Positions 26,172 through 35,072 are shown, counted from the first letter of the stretch. The stretch is DNA of 58,159 nucleotides from Negativicutes bacterium (GCA_031292035.1 JARLHX010000306.1:1-58159); one strand, 5' to 3'. The notes: generated by a model from the letters alone, not told the origin. Program-made: numbers and translations.

Positions 26172-26840
26172 TTATGCTGTTTTCAATGTGATACCTTCTT
26201 GACCATTACAAATTATGGCAATTGCGTTTTTTAAGGCTTTCGCCTGGTACATCGCTTTGTCTGCCAGCGCAACCGCCTCACCGACACCGCCCTTTTCGAT
26301 TGCGGCTACGCCGATGCTCACAGTCACAAAATACAAGCCACTTTTTTCGACAGCAATTCTAATTCGTTCAGCGATTACTGTTGCGTCATCGACCGATGCC
26401 TCTGAGAGAATAACGACAAATTCATCCCCGCCCCAACGGAATACGCTGTCATTGCCTCTTACAGCCTGATGAAAAATCGCCGCAAGCGCCTTAAGCACGT
26501 CGTCTCCGGCAGGATGCCCATGCCGGTCATTTATCGCTTTGAAATTATCCACATCGATCATAAGCAGCGAGGATGACCCTCTAGAACACGTTGTGCGCTT
26601 CTCAACAATACGGCCAAATTCGGTCCTGCTCCTGAGTCCAGTCAAACAGTCGGTATTCGCCTTTTTGTATAGTCGTTGAATCAGTCGTCCGGCGAAAAAA
26701 AACAGACAGAGCATTACAGCGATTCCAATCAAGACGGCCCCGCTGCCGCCTCTGGGGATGGTCATATATAACGTCAGTCCATAGACTGTTCCCACTCCGA
26801 CAGAAATTGAAAGCGCGTTCTGATAAAATATCTGCTGCAT
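26172..26840 (-). CDS. Membrane-bound GGDEF diguanylate cyclase
   Basis: A 222-residue protein with two membrane segments (about 8-28 and 34-53) and a GGDEF domain. RWGGDEFVVIL carries the active site, and RGND five residues earlier is the I-site, so both catalysis and product inhibition look intact. AAGGAG precedes ATG 26840. Architecture is the same as at 17888-18616, with a different sequence. No sensory domain is visible, and its output is presumably local c-di-GMP. Confidence 0.88.
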   Translation of the reverse strand: MQQIFYQNALSISVGVGTVYGLTLYMTIPRGGSGAVLIGIAVMLCLFFFAGRLIQRLYKKANTDCLTGLRSRTEFGRIVEKRTTCSRGSSSLLMIDVDNFKAINDRHGHPAGDDVLKALAAIFHQAVRGNDSVFRWGGDEFVVILSEASVDDATVIAERIRIAVEKSGLYFVTVSIGVAAIEKGGVGEAVALADKAMYQAKALKNAIAIICNGQEGITLKTA

Positions 26841-27166
26841 ACTATCGCTCCTTATAAGTCCTCTACTACATTTATCGGAAGAATCCGCTCCAGACTTAAG
26901 TCGTTTTTTGTCGTTTAATAGTTATTTGCAAGACAAACCAACATCCGACGCATTCCCGCAGCGATCACCGCCCTCGATTGGCGGCACTTTACACAATTGC
27001 AAAATCTTTTTCTTATTCCGCGAAAAGGACGTCCCTGAGCGCAGCAGCAACGCAGCGGGAGTTTATCAACAGCTGTGCAATTTGACTTTATTGGATGCTT
27101 GTAGTTAACTAGTATAGGTAGCATCTTTAACAGTCACAAACTATATTGAATAAGTGGAGGAATCCG
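26841..27166. other. Divergent intergenic region
   Basis: Spacer between the GGDEF gene and the two-gene unit that follows. No gene or structured RNA recognised. Confidence 0.4.
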
Positions 27167-27445
27167 ATGTCAGAGCGTATGAATTTGCAGGATGTGCTCC
27201 GGGAGCACGGCATTCCCCTGGCCACTCTCACTGTTACGGCATCCCAGGACGATTGCCTTCGCCTGCGCGAGCGGCTCATCGCCATCAGAAATTTGAGTCA
27301 GGGCAAAGAACAAGGCTATCTGGAAGTAGCTTGTACTTTCTATGTCGATGTCCACGACATTGACCGCTATCTGGCGGGAGAACTGCCTAATCTGGCAGAA
27401 ATATATACCTTTCCTGATGATGTGAAAACCTTTAAGGAGGAATAA
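27167..27445 (+). CDS. Small hypothetical protein
   Basis: A 92-residue soluble protein starting at ATG 27167 with GGAGG 6 bases upstream. It contains no cysteine cluster or membrane segment and only modest charge; VHDIDRYLAGELPNL may be helical. It lies one base before the next gene, whose ribosome site is inside its 3' end, so the two are co-translated. Family unknown. Confidence 0.65.
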   Translation: MSERMNLQDVLREHGIPLATLTVTASQDDCLRLRERLIAIRNLSQGKEQGYLEVACTFYVDVHDIDRYLAGELPNLAEIYTFPDDVKTFKEE

Positions 27446-27446
27446 A

Positions 27447-27905
27447 GTGAAGAAACTATTACTGCTGACTTTTCTTTTACTATTTGCCTTCCAGGCAGTA
27501 TCTTTTGCCGCGATAAGCGGCTCCAAGTCGGCACCGATGCCTGCTCCCAAAGCACCTGTCACCCAGATGGCCCCGTCAGCGGCCCCGAGCACGGCTCCGG
27601 CAACAGGCTATAAGCCTTCGGCCCCAGCCAGCAGCTACAGTGATACGGCGCCAAAATCGACCCTGCCTCAGGCCACTCAGCAGCCAGCCAGCGGCGGATT
27701 CATGCGCAATCTGGGCATGATCGGCGGCGGGATGCTGCTCGGAGGGCTGCTCGGCAACATGTTCGGCAACGAAAGCTCCGGGATGCTTGCCTCACTGGTG
27801 GGACTCCTATTCAACATCATCCTGTTGGTCGGTATCTTCCTGGCAGGGCGCTACGCCTGGAACAAGTTTAAAAAAAGCCGTGAAGAAACGAATAGAAGAA
27901 ATTAA
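27447..27905 (+). CDS. Exported Pro/Ala-rich protein with Gly-rich membrane segment
   Basis: This 152-residue protein starts at GTG 27447 after AAGGAGG. A signal peptide (LLLLTFLLLFAFQAVSFAA) is followed by a low-complexity Pro/Ala/Ser stretch. Then comes GMIGGGMLLGGLLGNMFG and a C-terminal membrane helix with a basic tail. The arrangement recalls the N-terminal half of Tim44-like bacterial proteins, but the Tim44 domain itself is absent. Function unknown. Confidence 0.65.
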   Translation: MKKLLLLTFLLLFAFQAVSFAAISGSKSAPMPAPKAPVTQMAPSAAPSTAPATGYKPSAPASSYSDTAPKSTLPQATQQPASGGFMRNLGMIGGGMLLGGLLGNMFGNESSGMLASLVGLLFNIILLVGIFLAGRYAWNKFKKSREETNRRN

Positions 27906-27928
27906 GACGCTGATGCGTCTTTTTTTTT
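27904..27928 (+). terminator. Terminator
   Basis: AAGACGC-TGAT-GCGTCTT followed by a run of T, overlapping the stop codon of the preceding gene. Confidence 0.85.
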
Positions 27929-28171
27929 GCCCTATTCCCCGCGTCCATCCACCATCATCGCGACTTTTCCTTGATGGCTCATAGCTCTATCTACTATCTG
28001 TTTTAGTAATACTTAATATCTTATATATTCCTTTTACTTATTATTATTTAAGACTTACAATGAAGTCACAATCGAATAGCCGCAAAAGACGCTACTATTA
28101 CTTCGACAACAAAACCGGGTCTCCAACAGGCTATCCGGGTTAGTCTTATATTGCGCAAGGAGGAATAAACC

Positions 28172-29116
28172 ATGAGCTTTTTCAGTTCGTTAGAGAGCAT
28201 TCTCAGTATTATTATCATGATCACATTGGGGTATGTCCTGACCCGCAAAGGTATTTTTGACGAACATACCGCTAAAACCTTCGCCACCCTCGTCACTAAC
28301 ATTGCCCTCCCGGCCTATATGGTCTGGAACCTGACAAGCACCTTTGACAAGGCAAAACTTCTCAGTCTGGAAGACGGACTGATCATTCCCTTTGTATCAA
28401 TGCTGGCCTGCTTTGCCATCGGCTACATCGTTTCCAAGGTTATCAAAATTGCCCCCTACCGCCAGGGAACGTTTACCTGCATGTTTTTTCTCTCGAACAC
28501 CATTTTTATCGGCCTGCCTGTCAACATCGCCCTGTTCGGAGATCAAAGCGTGCCCTATGTACTGCTGTATTACATGGCCAATGCTTTCCTGTTCTGGACT
28601 GTGGGGGTATACGCCATCAGTCGTGACGGCGACAATCCCCAGCCTAACTTCTTGAGCTTTCAAACCATGCGTAAAACCTTCTCGCCCCCCCTTATCGGGT
28701 TCCTTGTCGGCGTTCTGCTTGTTGTTTTAAATATCAAAGTCCCTGCCTATATTAGCGACACCTGCAAATACCTTGGCAATCTCACAACACCGTTGTCAAT
28801 GCTGTTCATCGGAATATCGATAAGCGGAGTAAAATTAAATGAAATCAAGCTAGGCAAGGATATGCTCGCGCTCGTCTTGGGGCGCTTCGTCATCTCGCCG
28901 CTTGTAGTATTCCTGCTCGCTATTTTGCTGCCCATACCGGTGCTGATGAAAGAAGTCTTTATCATCCAGTCAGCCATGCCAGTGGTGACTCAAGTGTCAA
29001 TCATCTCGAAGTCGTATAATGCCGACTACAGGTATGCCGCCGTGATGACGGCGATCACCACTATCTTTGCCATGACCACCATTCCGATGTACATGGGGTT
29101 CTTCCGCACCTGGTAG
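28172..29116 (+). CDS. AEC family (auxin-efflux-like) transporter
   Basis: A 314-residue membrane protein of the usual family length with ten predicted membrane helices in two bundles. Family motifs include LTRKGIFDEHTAKTFATLV near the start and NTIFIGLPVNIALFG in the middle. AGGAGG precedes ATG 28172. Bacterial members such as MdcF or MleP move malonate, malate or similar anions. It stands alone between terminators, so the substrate cannot be inferred. Confidence 0.88.
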   Translation: MSFFSSLESILSIIIMITLGYVLTRKGIFDEHTAKTFATLVTNIALPAYMVWNLTSTFDKAKLLSLEDGLIIPFVSMLACFAIGYIVSKVIKIAPYRQGTFTCMFFLSNTIFIGLPVNIALFGDQSVPYVLLYYMANAFLFWTVGVYAISRDGDNPQPNFLSFQTMRKTFSPPLIGFLVGVLLVVLNIKVPAYISDTCKYLGNLTTPLSMLFIGISISGVKLNEIKLGKDMLALVLGRFVISPLVVFLLAILLPIPVLMKEVFIIQSAMPVVTQVSIISKSYNADYRYAAVMTAITTIFAMTTIPMYMGFFRTW

Positions 29117-29143
29117 TTCCCGCAATCCCTCTATTTAGTCATG

Positions 29144-29184
29144 AACAGCGCCAACCGCCGACTAATCCGGTGGTTGGCGCTGTT
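29144..29184. terminator. Terminator after the AEC transporter
   Basis: AACAGCGCCAACC pairs perfectly with GGTTGGCGCTGTT, with an inner CCG/CGG stem. Confidence 0.8.
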
Positions 29185-29213
29185 TGAAAGCTGTCATCGC
29201 AATATTTTCCACC

Positions 29214-29840
29214 CTATTTTTCTTCATCGTTGTCTTGCTCTAGCGGCTTCATGGCTGGCTGGGGAATAAAGCCTTTGTGGTGGGCGCCGCTATCTTCTGT
29301 CTGGTATTTACGAACCGTATGTAATACTCCAAGCAGTACAGCCCTTGATAGGAAAACAATACCCATCATGATCATAAAGCTGTAATAGTTATGCCAGTTC
29401 CATTCCCGGTAAATACCAATGGCAGACAGCAACGGATGGAAGGCAAAGGCGATTAACCCCTCCGCTATGACGCTCCAGACGAGAAACTGTTTCCACGACA
29501 CTGTGTACTGGTAGACCAACATGAAGGTTAAAGGCACAACCGTCAAATCATTGAGAAACAGACTAATGCCCAGAGGCACTAATCTCACGTCAAAAGACCA
29601 GAGGCCGGCGGAAACTCCGACATCCTCCATAACCGTCCGGGTAACTGCGATAAAACAGCCAAACAAGAGTATTTCGAGCAAGCGGCGCTTCTCAACGTAT
29701 TTCCACCAAAGGAAGTACGAGACGGCCATTACCGCTACGATAAACCACCATTGCGCCGTAAAAAGATGCTCTTGCCATTGGGCATACACTACACCCCATA
29801 ACTGAAGTCTAAGTTGATGTATCATACCAGGCGTGTCCAT
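29214..29840 (-). CDS. Multi-pass membrane protein, CBO0543-like
   Basis: A 208-residue protein with about five membrane helices (for example WWFIVAVMAVSYFLWW and YSFMIMMGIVFLSRAVLL) and a charged C-terminal tail. AGGAGG is 4 bases before ATG 29840; the frame upstream is not used. Several features, including NDLTVVPLTFMLVYQY and REWNWHNYYSF, match the CBO0543 type of small membrane proteins in sporulating Firmicutes. Function unknown. Confidence 0.65.
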   Translation of the reverse strand: MDTPGMIHQLRLQLWGVVYAQWQEHLFTAQWWFIVAVMAVSYFLWWKYVEKRRLLEILLFGCFIAVTRTVMEDVGVSAGLWSFDVRLVPLGISLFLNDLTVVPLTFMLVYQYTVSWKQFLVWSVIAEGLIAFAFHPLLSAIGIYREWNWHNYYSFMIMMGIVFLSRAVLLGVLHTVRKYQTEDSGAHHKGFIPQPAMKPLEQDNDEEK

Positions 29841-30070
29841 GGCACCTCCTGCATCAGCAATTCGCCTTGCTAGTATCGCTTGCACTCCGCTAGTATTGCC
29901 GATATCGGCTTATTCCAATCGCCATCTCACAGATGGCTTGCTAGTCAGCCCGGTACCTCACCGCCCAGCAGGCCGAAAAAGGCTTACCCCGCAACATCTC
30001 TTTACATAATCCAAGCCCACTGGCGGCAAAATAAATTGCTGGCTAACCTAACTGCAAAAGGAAAATCACC

Positions 30071-30526
30071 ATGTTCTTTATGATAAGCTTTATCCTCTCA
30101 TGGATCGCCTGGATCTTCCTGGCTGATAAAAGCCGTTGGCGGGAATTGTTTCCGGTATGTCTGCTCGCCTCCTTCTTAGGACTCACCACCGACACCCTCA
30201 TGAATTATTACCAGTTATGGGGTTATTCCGGGAGTGAACATCCGTTGCTCGGAACCTTTGCCGACGACCTCGGAATTTACATTGTGGTTACCTATCTCTT
30301 CATCCAATGGCTGCCACAGCAAAGAACACCCCGAAACATGCTTGCCTATTGGTTGATCTGGACGGTCTTTGCCATCCTCATCGAACACTTCTACCTTGTT
30401 ACAGGGCATATGTATTACCGGCAGTGGTGGAACCCCTGGTATTCTTATTTAGCCGATTGGTTCCTGTTTTGGCTGTTTTATAAGTTCCATAAAACATTTC
30501 AATTTAGCCGGCTATCTAAAAAATAA
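30071..30526 (+). CDS. Multi-pass membrane protein, CBO0543-like
   Basis: A 151-residue, aromatic-rich protein with about five membrane helices. GTFADDLGIYIVVTYLFIQWLP resembles the corresponding segment of 29214-29840, and the family is a Firmicutes group of unknown function. The two genes are divergent across a 230-base spacer, so they may be related copies controlled together. The start at ATG 30071 has only a weak GGAAAA site. Confidence 0.65.
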   Translation: MFFMISFILSWIAWIFLADKSRWRELFPVCLLASFLGLTTDTLMNYYQLWGYSGSEHPLLGTFADDLGIYIVVTYLFIQWLPQQRTPRNMLAYWLIWTVFAILIEHFYLVTGHMYYRQWWNPWYSYLADWFLFWLFYKFHKTFQFSRLSKK

Positions 30527-30537
30527 TCGCACATCAA

Positions 30538-30558
30538 AAAAGCCCTTGAAGGGCTTTT
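30538..30558. terminator. Bidirectional terminator
   Basis: AAAAGCCC-TTGAA-GGGCTTTT with T runs on both strands, shared by the convergent genes on each side. Confidence 0.8.
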
Positions 30559-30564
30559 CTTTTG

Positions 30565-31572
30565 CTATCTGCTGAGCGCCAGCTCTTTGCGGTCGGCTGC
30601 TTGCGGCGGCTGCTCCAGCCAGCGGTTTTTGATCATCAGTTGCACGCCGTCTTCGCCAAACTGGCCGACTTCAGCCATGAGCCGCATATAATCGGCGGCG
30701 ATATCCACCCTTGTGCTCGATCCAAGTGCCAAACCATAGTTTCCCATCGATACCGCAGTCAAGGTGGTCGTATGTTGCATCATGAGCTTATCCGAAAATG
30801 GAGCGACAGTGGAATCCGTCACCTCCGAATCCCATGATTTGGGGAGGGAGAGATCGTCATCTTTTATCAAATTACTCAACACTTCGCTATGCTTCTTTGC
30901 TATATCCTGCCCCCGCACCATGTACTGGCGTACCTCTTGGGATGCAGCCACCTGGCCAAAGCCGATCAGCAGCGCCCGGCCCACGCCATTCGCCTGAATG
31001 TTGCCAAAAATATGGGCCAGTTCCACGGCATTAAGCGGACGATTATTGCCCAGTATTCCGCCCAGAAAACTCGGCGACTCCACGAATGAAACTTGCTTTT
31101 GCTTCGGAATATACGGCGCTCTAATATAGAGACCCTTGGATAACAAGACCTGCATCACTTGTTCGTACAATTCCATCGCCGACTTGCCGCACGAATAGTA
31201 AAAGTTGCGGATATCCTGGCGTACAGCCTCGGCTGTTGCCGTTCCATAAATCGCCATGGTAATCTTGGCAATATGCCGCATATAACGCAATGCAAAGCTG
31301 TCTGCATACAGCGGCGGCGCATTTCGTTTGACATCATGATCTGTTAAGCCGATCGGGATGGGGATGCCCTCGGCATTAAAAATTTGCGTAATGCTTGCAA
31401 TATGCTTTTGTGATAATTCCAGTCCAAAGGCAACAACCGGCCGAATCTCTCCATCTTTAACCTGACTCAAAAAATATTGCAAGGTGCAGATCGCCAAACT
31501 GTCATTCATATACTGGGTCCAAAGAGCGGCAACTTCTGTCGAGGTGAGTTGAAGATTTTCCGGTTGTTTCAA
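30565..31572 (-). CDS. DUF3231 family protein (two tandem domains)
   Basis: A 335-residue soluble protein made of two related all-helical halves (about 5-165 and 170-330). Each half has the pattern of a helical bundle with a late YMRHIAKI/YMRLMAEV segment. DUF3231 proteins occur in Bacillus- and Clostridium-type spore formers, and a ferritin-like or spore-coat role has been suggested only by fold and distribution. The start is TTG 31572 with GGGAGG 9 bases upstream. It stands alone. Confidence 0.75.
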   Translation of the reverse strand: MKQPENLQLTSTEVAALWTQYMNDSLAICTLQYFLSQVKDGEIRPVVAFGLELSQKHIASITQIFNAEGIPIPIGLTDHDVKRNAPPLYADSFALRYMRHIAKITMAIYGTATAEAVRQDIRNFYYSCGKSAMELYEQVMQVLLSKGLYIRAPYIPKQKQVSFVESPSFLGGILGNNRPLNAVELAHIFGNIQANGVGRALLIGFGQVAASQEVRQYMVRGQDIAKKHSEVLSNLIKDDDLSLPKSWDSEVTDSTVAPFSDKLMMQHTTTLTAVSMGNYGLALGSSTRVDIAADYMRLMAEVGQFGEDGVQLMIKNRWLEQPPQAADRKELALSR

Positions 31573-31661
31573 AGATGGTTCCTCCCTCTGCTATCGCGAG
31601 ATAATCCACCAATATCTTGCACTGCCGAGAGAGGAAATATTCCGGCGTTAAATTTGCGCTT

Positions 31662-32447
31662 CTAGAATATACCAAAGCCTGCGGCTTTGAAACGCGGGGC
31701 AGCCTCCTTGCTTGTCACAAAACGGAGGAACTCAGCGGCAACACCGGCATTGACGTTCGCAGTCATAATAGCTCCTGAATAGGTAGTGATCTTCTGCAGT
31801 CCAGGTGGCAACGGCCCCACAAGAGCTACTCCTTTCACCGGAATAATTTCAGTGATTTGTTGGACACCGATCTCGGCCTTGCCTTCAGCCACGAGGTTGA
31901 GCACAAAGCCGCCTGGCAAAAGAGTGGTCTTGTCCTTGATTTCGTCGGCGATGCCGAGACGTTGCAACACAGTAGCGAAATAAATACCGCTGGATGCACC
32001 CTTGGCCGGATCTGCATAAACCAGAGATTTCGCATTAAGCAGCACTTGTCTGAAGGCGTCTTCGTTTGAAATATCCGGCAAAGGTGTTCCTTCCCTGACC
32101 GCTACACCAACGCCAACCTTCCCCACTTCAACAACAGTATCGGAAATGACTTTGCCCTGCTTTACCAGAGCCTCCATCGTGTCGGGAGTGACAAATACGA
32201 TATCTGCCGTTGCGCCGCCCTCGATCTTTTCCTTAAGTTGTCCAACCGTCCCAACTGTAAAGCTGATCGTATGGCCAGTTTTGGTACGAAAGTCATCGGC
32301 AAGCTGTGACATGACAGCCGACACGGCCCCTGCGCTGAACACTGTAAGATCTGCTGCCAAAACAGTTCCAGCAGACAAGAACGAGATGCAGGCCGCGGTG
32401 GCAATCCATAAAAAAATCCGTCTGAAGCTTATTTTGAAGATACGCAT
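31662..32447 (-). CDS. Molybdate/tungstate-type ABC substrate-binding protein (ModA-like)
   Basis: A 261-residue protein with a signal peptide (FLWIATAACISFLSAGTVLAA) and a type II periplasmic-binding fold. It begins LTVFSAGAVSAVMSQLADDF and later has GATADIVFVTP and YADPAKGASSGIYF. ATG 32447 follows GGAGG; the longer frame from TTG is less likely. The distribution of residues fits the ModA/WtpA-like clade. Cognate permease and ATPase genes are absent from the window, so it is an orphan binding protein. It may supply molybdenum or tungsten, or bind another anion. Confidence 0.8.
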   Translation of the reverse strand: MRIFKISFRRIFLWIATAACISFLSAGTVLAADLTVFSAGAVSAVMSQLADDFRTKTGHTISFTVGTVGQLKEKIEGGATADIVFVTPDTMEALVKQGKVISDTVVEVGKVGVGVAVREGTPLPDISNEDAFRQVLLNAKSLVYADPAKGASSGIYFATVLQRLGIADEIKDKTTLLPGGFVLNLVAEGKAEIGVQQITEIIPVKGVALVGPLPPGLQKITTYSGAIMTANVNAGVAAEFLRFVTSKEAAPRFKAAGFGIF

Positions 32448-32748
32448 CTTAACTTCCTCCAAACTTGATCTATTGATTGTCTGGTCATTTGTCGCGTTCT
32501 GGGCAACAGTTTCATTATGTGCAGGTTCATTTGCAGCCCCCTTCTTTTTTCACAACTAAGCATTGTAAAATCTGATTGATAAATATATACTTCTTTGATT
32601 TTTTAGCGATACCTTTTTATTCCATTCATGCGGTTTTTAGCGTTCTACCTGGTGGATATTAAATTATGATCCTTCTGCTACAGAAAAAGTTCGAGGCTCC
32701 GGCTTAGAATCCGAGTATATGGAAAAACTATTGGCGGAGGTGGCGATA
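32448..32748. other. Intergenic region
   Basis: AT-rich spacer upstream of the ModA-like gene and the 44-residue ORF. No repeat or RNA element recognised. Confidence 0.4.
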
Positions 32749-32883
32749 ATGCCAGAGCAAAAAAGCGGTGCCGACAAGTTTGGATTGGAACATGAAATAA
32801 AAACCGACAAGGAGAAAGAGCAACTTTCCTCCAAGGAAGTACGCACAAAAGCGCTGCACTACAAAGACACTCCTATTCACTAG
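32749..32883 (+). CDS. Small hydrophilic protein (44 residues)
   Basis: ATG 32749 follows GGAGGTGG at 32735-32742. The reading frame is MPEQKSGADKFGLEHEIK and ends at TAG 32883; an in-frame ATG at 32719 is the alternative start. It is highly charged (Lys/Glu-rich) with no cysteine or hydrophobic segment, and a terminator follows at 32943. The size and composition recall small spore or stress proteins of Firmicutes, but no family can be named. Confidence 0.55.
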   Translation: MPEQKSGADKFGLEHEIKTDKEKEQLSSKEVRTKALHYKDTPIH

Positions 32884-32942
32884 GTTCCCAAAACCTCGGC
32901 GCGTCTCTGGAGACACTCTGTTTTAGTCAACATGTATAAACA

Positions 32943-32976
32943 AAAAGCCGGAAGTCATAACAGACTTTCGGCTTTT
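32943..32976 (+). terminator. Terminator
   Basis: AAAAGCCGGAAGTC and GACTTTCGGCTTTT form a stem with one G-U pair. Confidence 0.75.
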
Positions 32977-33150
32977 CATATGTGGCGCGATCCCGTGCAG
33001 CCATGGGTAGGCTAATACGCCACGTCATTATAGTGTATGCCCCAAGGGCAGCAATTATATGTCTAACCATCGATTTATCCCAAAGACGGTTCTAATTATT
33101 TTACTGTCGGCTTATCAGGACTCATTGCATGCTTCTATTCCCACAGTCGC

Positions 33151-34149
33151 CTATTCCACTTTCTCCTTGATCCACTTGATCAGGTAATCCGCGATCTGCA
33201 GATTATTCTTCTCCTGCATCATCATATGTGAGTTACCATGCAGTCCTATTTCCGGCAACTGCAAAATCTGGGCTTCTCCTCCTGCCGCGTTAATCCGGGC
33301 GACAACAGCGCTGCGGACATCATAGCGATTCTGCCCTGTACTCACGGGACTGCCAATCACGTGGTCGCCAAACACCTCAATCTCTGGAACGGTTTGGTAT
33401 GCGGCAATCTCAGCATCTGTCGGAATGGTTAATTGATTTCCTTCGATATTGATTACGCCTTTCACCAGATTGGGGTGCATTCCTACCACTCTATCGGCAA
33501 ACGGACCTGACTGGGAATGAACCAATAAAATAGCCGGACCAATTTCATCAAGCAACGCCGCTAACGCCGGCGGAGTGGTACCAATCGCACCACCGTCCAA
33601 AAGCAGCTCCGTTTGCGGGACCCCTTGAGCACTTAGGGCAGCAAGCGCTTCAAGCGGATATTGAGAGTCTGGATAGGCCTCCGGGTACTTAGGGCCAAAG
33701 CGAAACACCGGCCACATCATTTCTATCGTCCAGCGGGGAATTCCTCCTGAGATTTTCGCCAGATCGAATTTTCCCATCTTCGCCTGGTTTATGGCTGCCG
33801 GATCAAATCCGGAGCGGCCTCTCCCCGGATGATCAACCACATATACGGCAAAACCCATACGCGTAAAATACGTGGCCCAACCTTCCCTTCCATCAGGCGT
33901 TGTTTCATATGTTACCCCAGTTAGTCCACTGCCGTGAACCATCACTATCGGATACTTATGTTCCATTTTGACCGGAATTCGATAATGAACATACATTTGA
34001 TTGACTGCGTACTCGCCGGAGGGCGGTTCACCTTTATCAGGTGCCGTTGGGTAATTGGACGCAATCATCTTCCCGTTGACGAAAAGAACGCCCTCGTCAG
34101 CCAGCAGCAGGGGGCCACCGAGTGATCGTCTTGCATCCGCAATATTCAT
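33151..34149 (-). CDS. Alpha/beta-hydrolase fold protein
   Basis: A 332-residue hydrolase with oxyanion region MVHGSGLTG, nucleophile Ser in LLVHSQSGPFAD and a late catalytic His in LHGNSHMMMQ. The N-terminal 60 residues (GPLLLADEGVLFVNGKM) are typical of a group of large esterases. ATG 34149 follows AAGGAAGG. It has no signal peptide. It lies alone between an orphan small gene and a secreted His-rich protein, so the substrate is unknown. Confidence 0.8.
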   Translation of the reverse strand: MNIADARRSLGGPLLLADEGVLFVNGKMIASNYPTAPDKGEPPSGEYAVNQMYVHYRIPVKMEHKYPIVMVHGSGLTGVTYETTPDGREGWATYFTRMGFAVYVVDHPGRGRSGFDPAAINQAKMGKFDLAKISGGIPRWTIEMMWPVFRFGPKYPEAYPDSQYPLEALAALSAQGVPQTELLLDGGAIGTTPPALAALLDEIGPAILLVHSQSGPFADRVVGMHPNLVKGVINIEGNQLTIPTDAEIAAYQTVPEIEVFGDHVIGSPVSTGQNRYDVRSAVVARINAAGGEAQILQLPEIGLHGNSHMMMQEKNNLQIADYLIKWIKEKVE

Positions 34150-34354
34150 AATCAACCTTCCTTCTTTTCAATATACAAGCTTCTGCACTGATGGAGACTG
34201 CCTTTTATGACTCTGAAATTTTCTTTTAGCTTCGGCCTGTCACCAATAATTCCCTTTATTAAGTCGCAGTCGATTATAATGCTCCATCCTCTTTTGTCTT
34301 AGCTTTGTCATAATTGTGTAATATGATAAGAACAAATACATAAGGGATGGTGTT

Positions 34355-34657
34355 ATGAAGATGAAAAAGCTATTCGTTTTATTGGCAGTTCTTGTTGCAG
34401 CTACCATTTTCCCTTTAGCCGCGTATGCCAGCGACCATGATCAGGGCCGGCAAGAACACCACGAGCACATGTGGAAAGACCATGAGCAGGAATGGAAGGA
34501 ACATGATCGCGAATGGCGCGAACACAGTCATAACAGACACTGGAGAGAAGAACACGCAAAAGAGTGGCACGATTGGTACCAGTGGCATCAAGACAATGAA
34601 AAAGAATTTCATCTTCACATTTCAGAAGACGGATTCGATCTTGAAATTGGCGGCTAA
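34355..34657 (+). CDS. Secreted His/Glu/Trp-rich protein
   Basis: A 100-residue protein with a signal peptide (LFVLLAVLVAATIFPLAAYA, cleavage near AYA-SD). The mature part is dominated by His, Glu and Trp in short units such as EHHEHMWKDHEQEWKEHD, a likely helical metal-binding sequence. It ends in a short neutral tail (FDLEIGG). A site GGGATGG precedes ATG 34355. A nickel, zinc or copper storage or buffering role is inferred from composition only. Confidence 0.7.
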   Translation: MKMKKLFVLLAVLVAATIFPLAAYASDHDQGRQEHHEHMWKDHEQEWKEHDREWREHSHNRHWREEHAKEWHDWYQWHQDNEKEFHLHISEDGFDLEIGG

Positions 34658-34684
34658 CAACTGATAACTCCCTATCAGCCGACT

Positions 34685-34740
34685 CTTTTAGATATGACGA
34701 AGCCCCTGCCTAAAGGCAGGGGCTTCGTCATATCTAAAAG
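34685..34740. repeat. 27-bp perfect inverted repeat
   Basis: Bases 34685-34711 are an exact reverse complement of 34714-34740, with AA between. The central part, GAAGCCCCTGCC, would make a terminator-like hairpin after the His-rich gene, but the complementary flanks (TCTTTTAGATATGA and its match) extend far beyond a normal terminator and no T run follows. Confidence 0.85.
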
Positions 34741-34814
34741 TACCGCTTTGACACACCAAATTTGTGGGCCGATCATGCTGAGTGGGAGTTGGTTAACAGG
34801 GTCATGGTCCGGTC

Positions 34815-35072
34815 CTACGTGTTTATGGTTGGGGTTTTTGTAGCGGCAAACCAGAGTTCCGGGAAAAGGCCAGACTGCGAAGATATCCCATGAAGTTCCG
34901 GGAAAAGGACTATTCCACCATGAGGTGGATCGTCATGCCTATAGCCACACCACGGGCATTCATAATATAAATACTCGTATGTGCGACTGCACCATAAACA
35001 AACACAATATTGGCGATAACAATAACTTTCATGTATTGGCGAATAGCAATGCGCGCAAAGATGGGTATCCAT
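34815..35072 (-). CDS. Small Cys-rich zinc-ribbon-like protein
   Basis: An 85-residue ORF starting at ATG 35072, 10 bases after AAGGAG. Paired cysteines CAHC (residues 6-9), CLWC near 25-28 and CPWC near 39-42 suggest a zinc ribbon. Its C-terminal part repeats LFPEL twice, which follows from a 15-base direct repeat in the DNA. No homologue is recognised. It could be chance, but the site, length and cysteine spacing favour a real gene. Confidence 0.45.
   Translation of the reverse strand: MDTHLCAHCYSPIHESYCYRQYCVCLWCSRTYEYLYYECPWCGYRHDDPPHGGIVLFPELHGISSQSGLFPELWFAATKTPTINT
34855..34908. repeat. Direct repeat, 15 bases at a 39-base period
   Basis: AGTTCCGGGAAAAGG at 34855-34869 recurs at 34894-34908, inside the zinc-ribbon-like gene. 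Confidence 0.8.
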
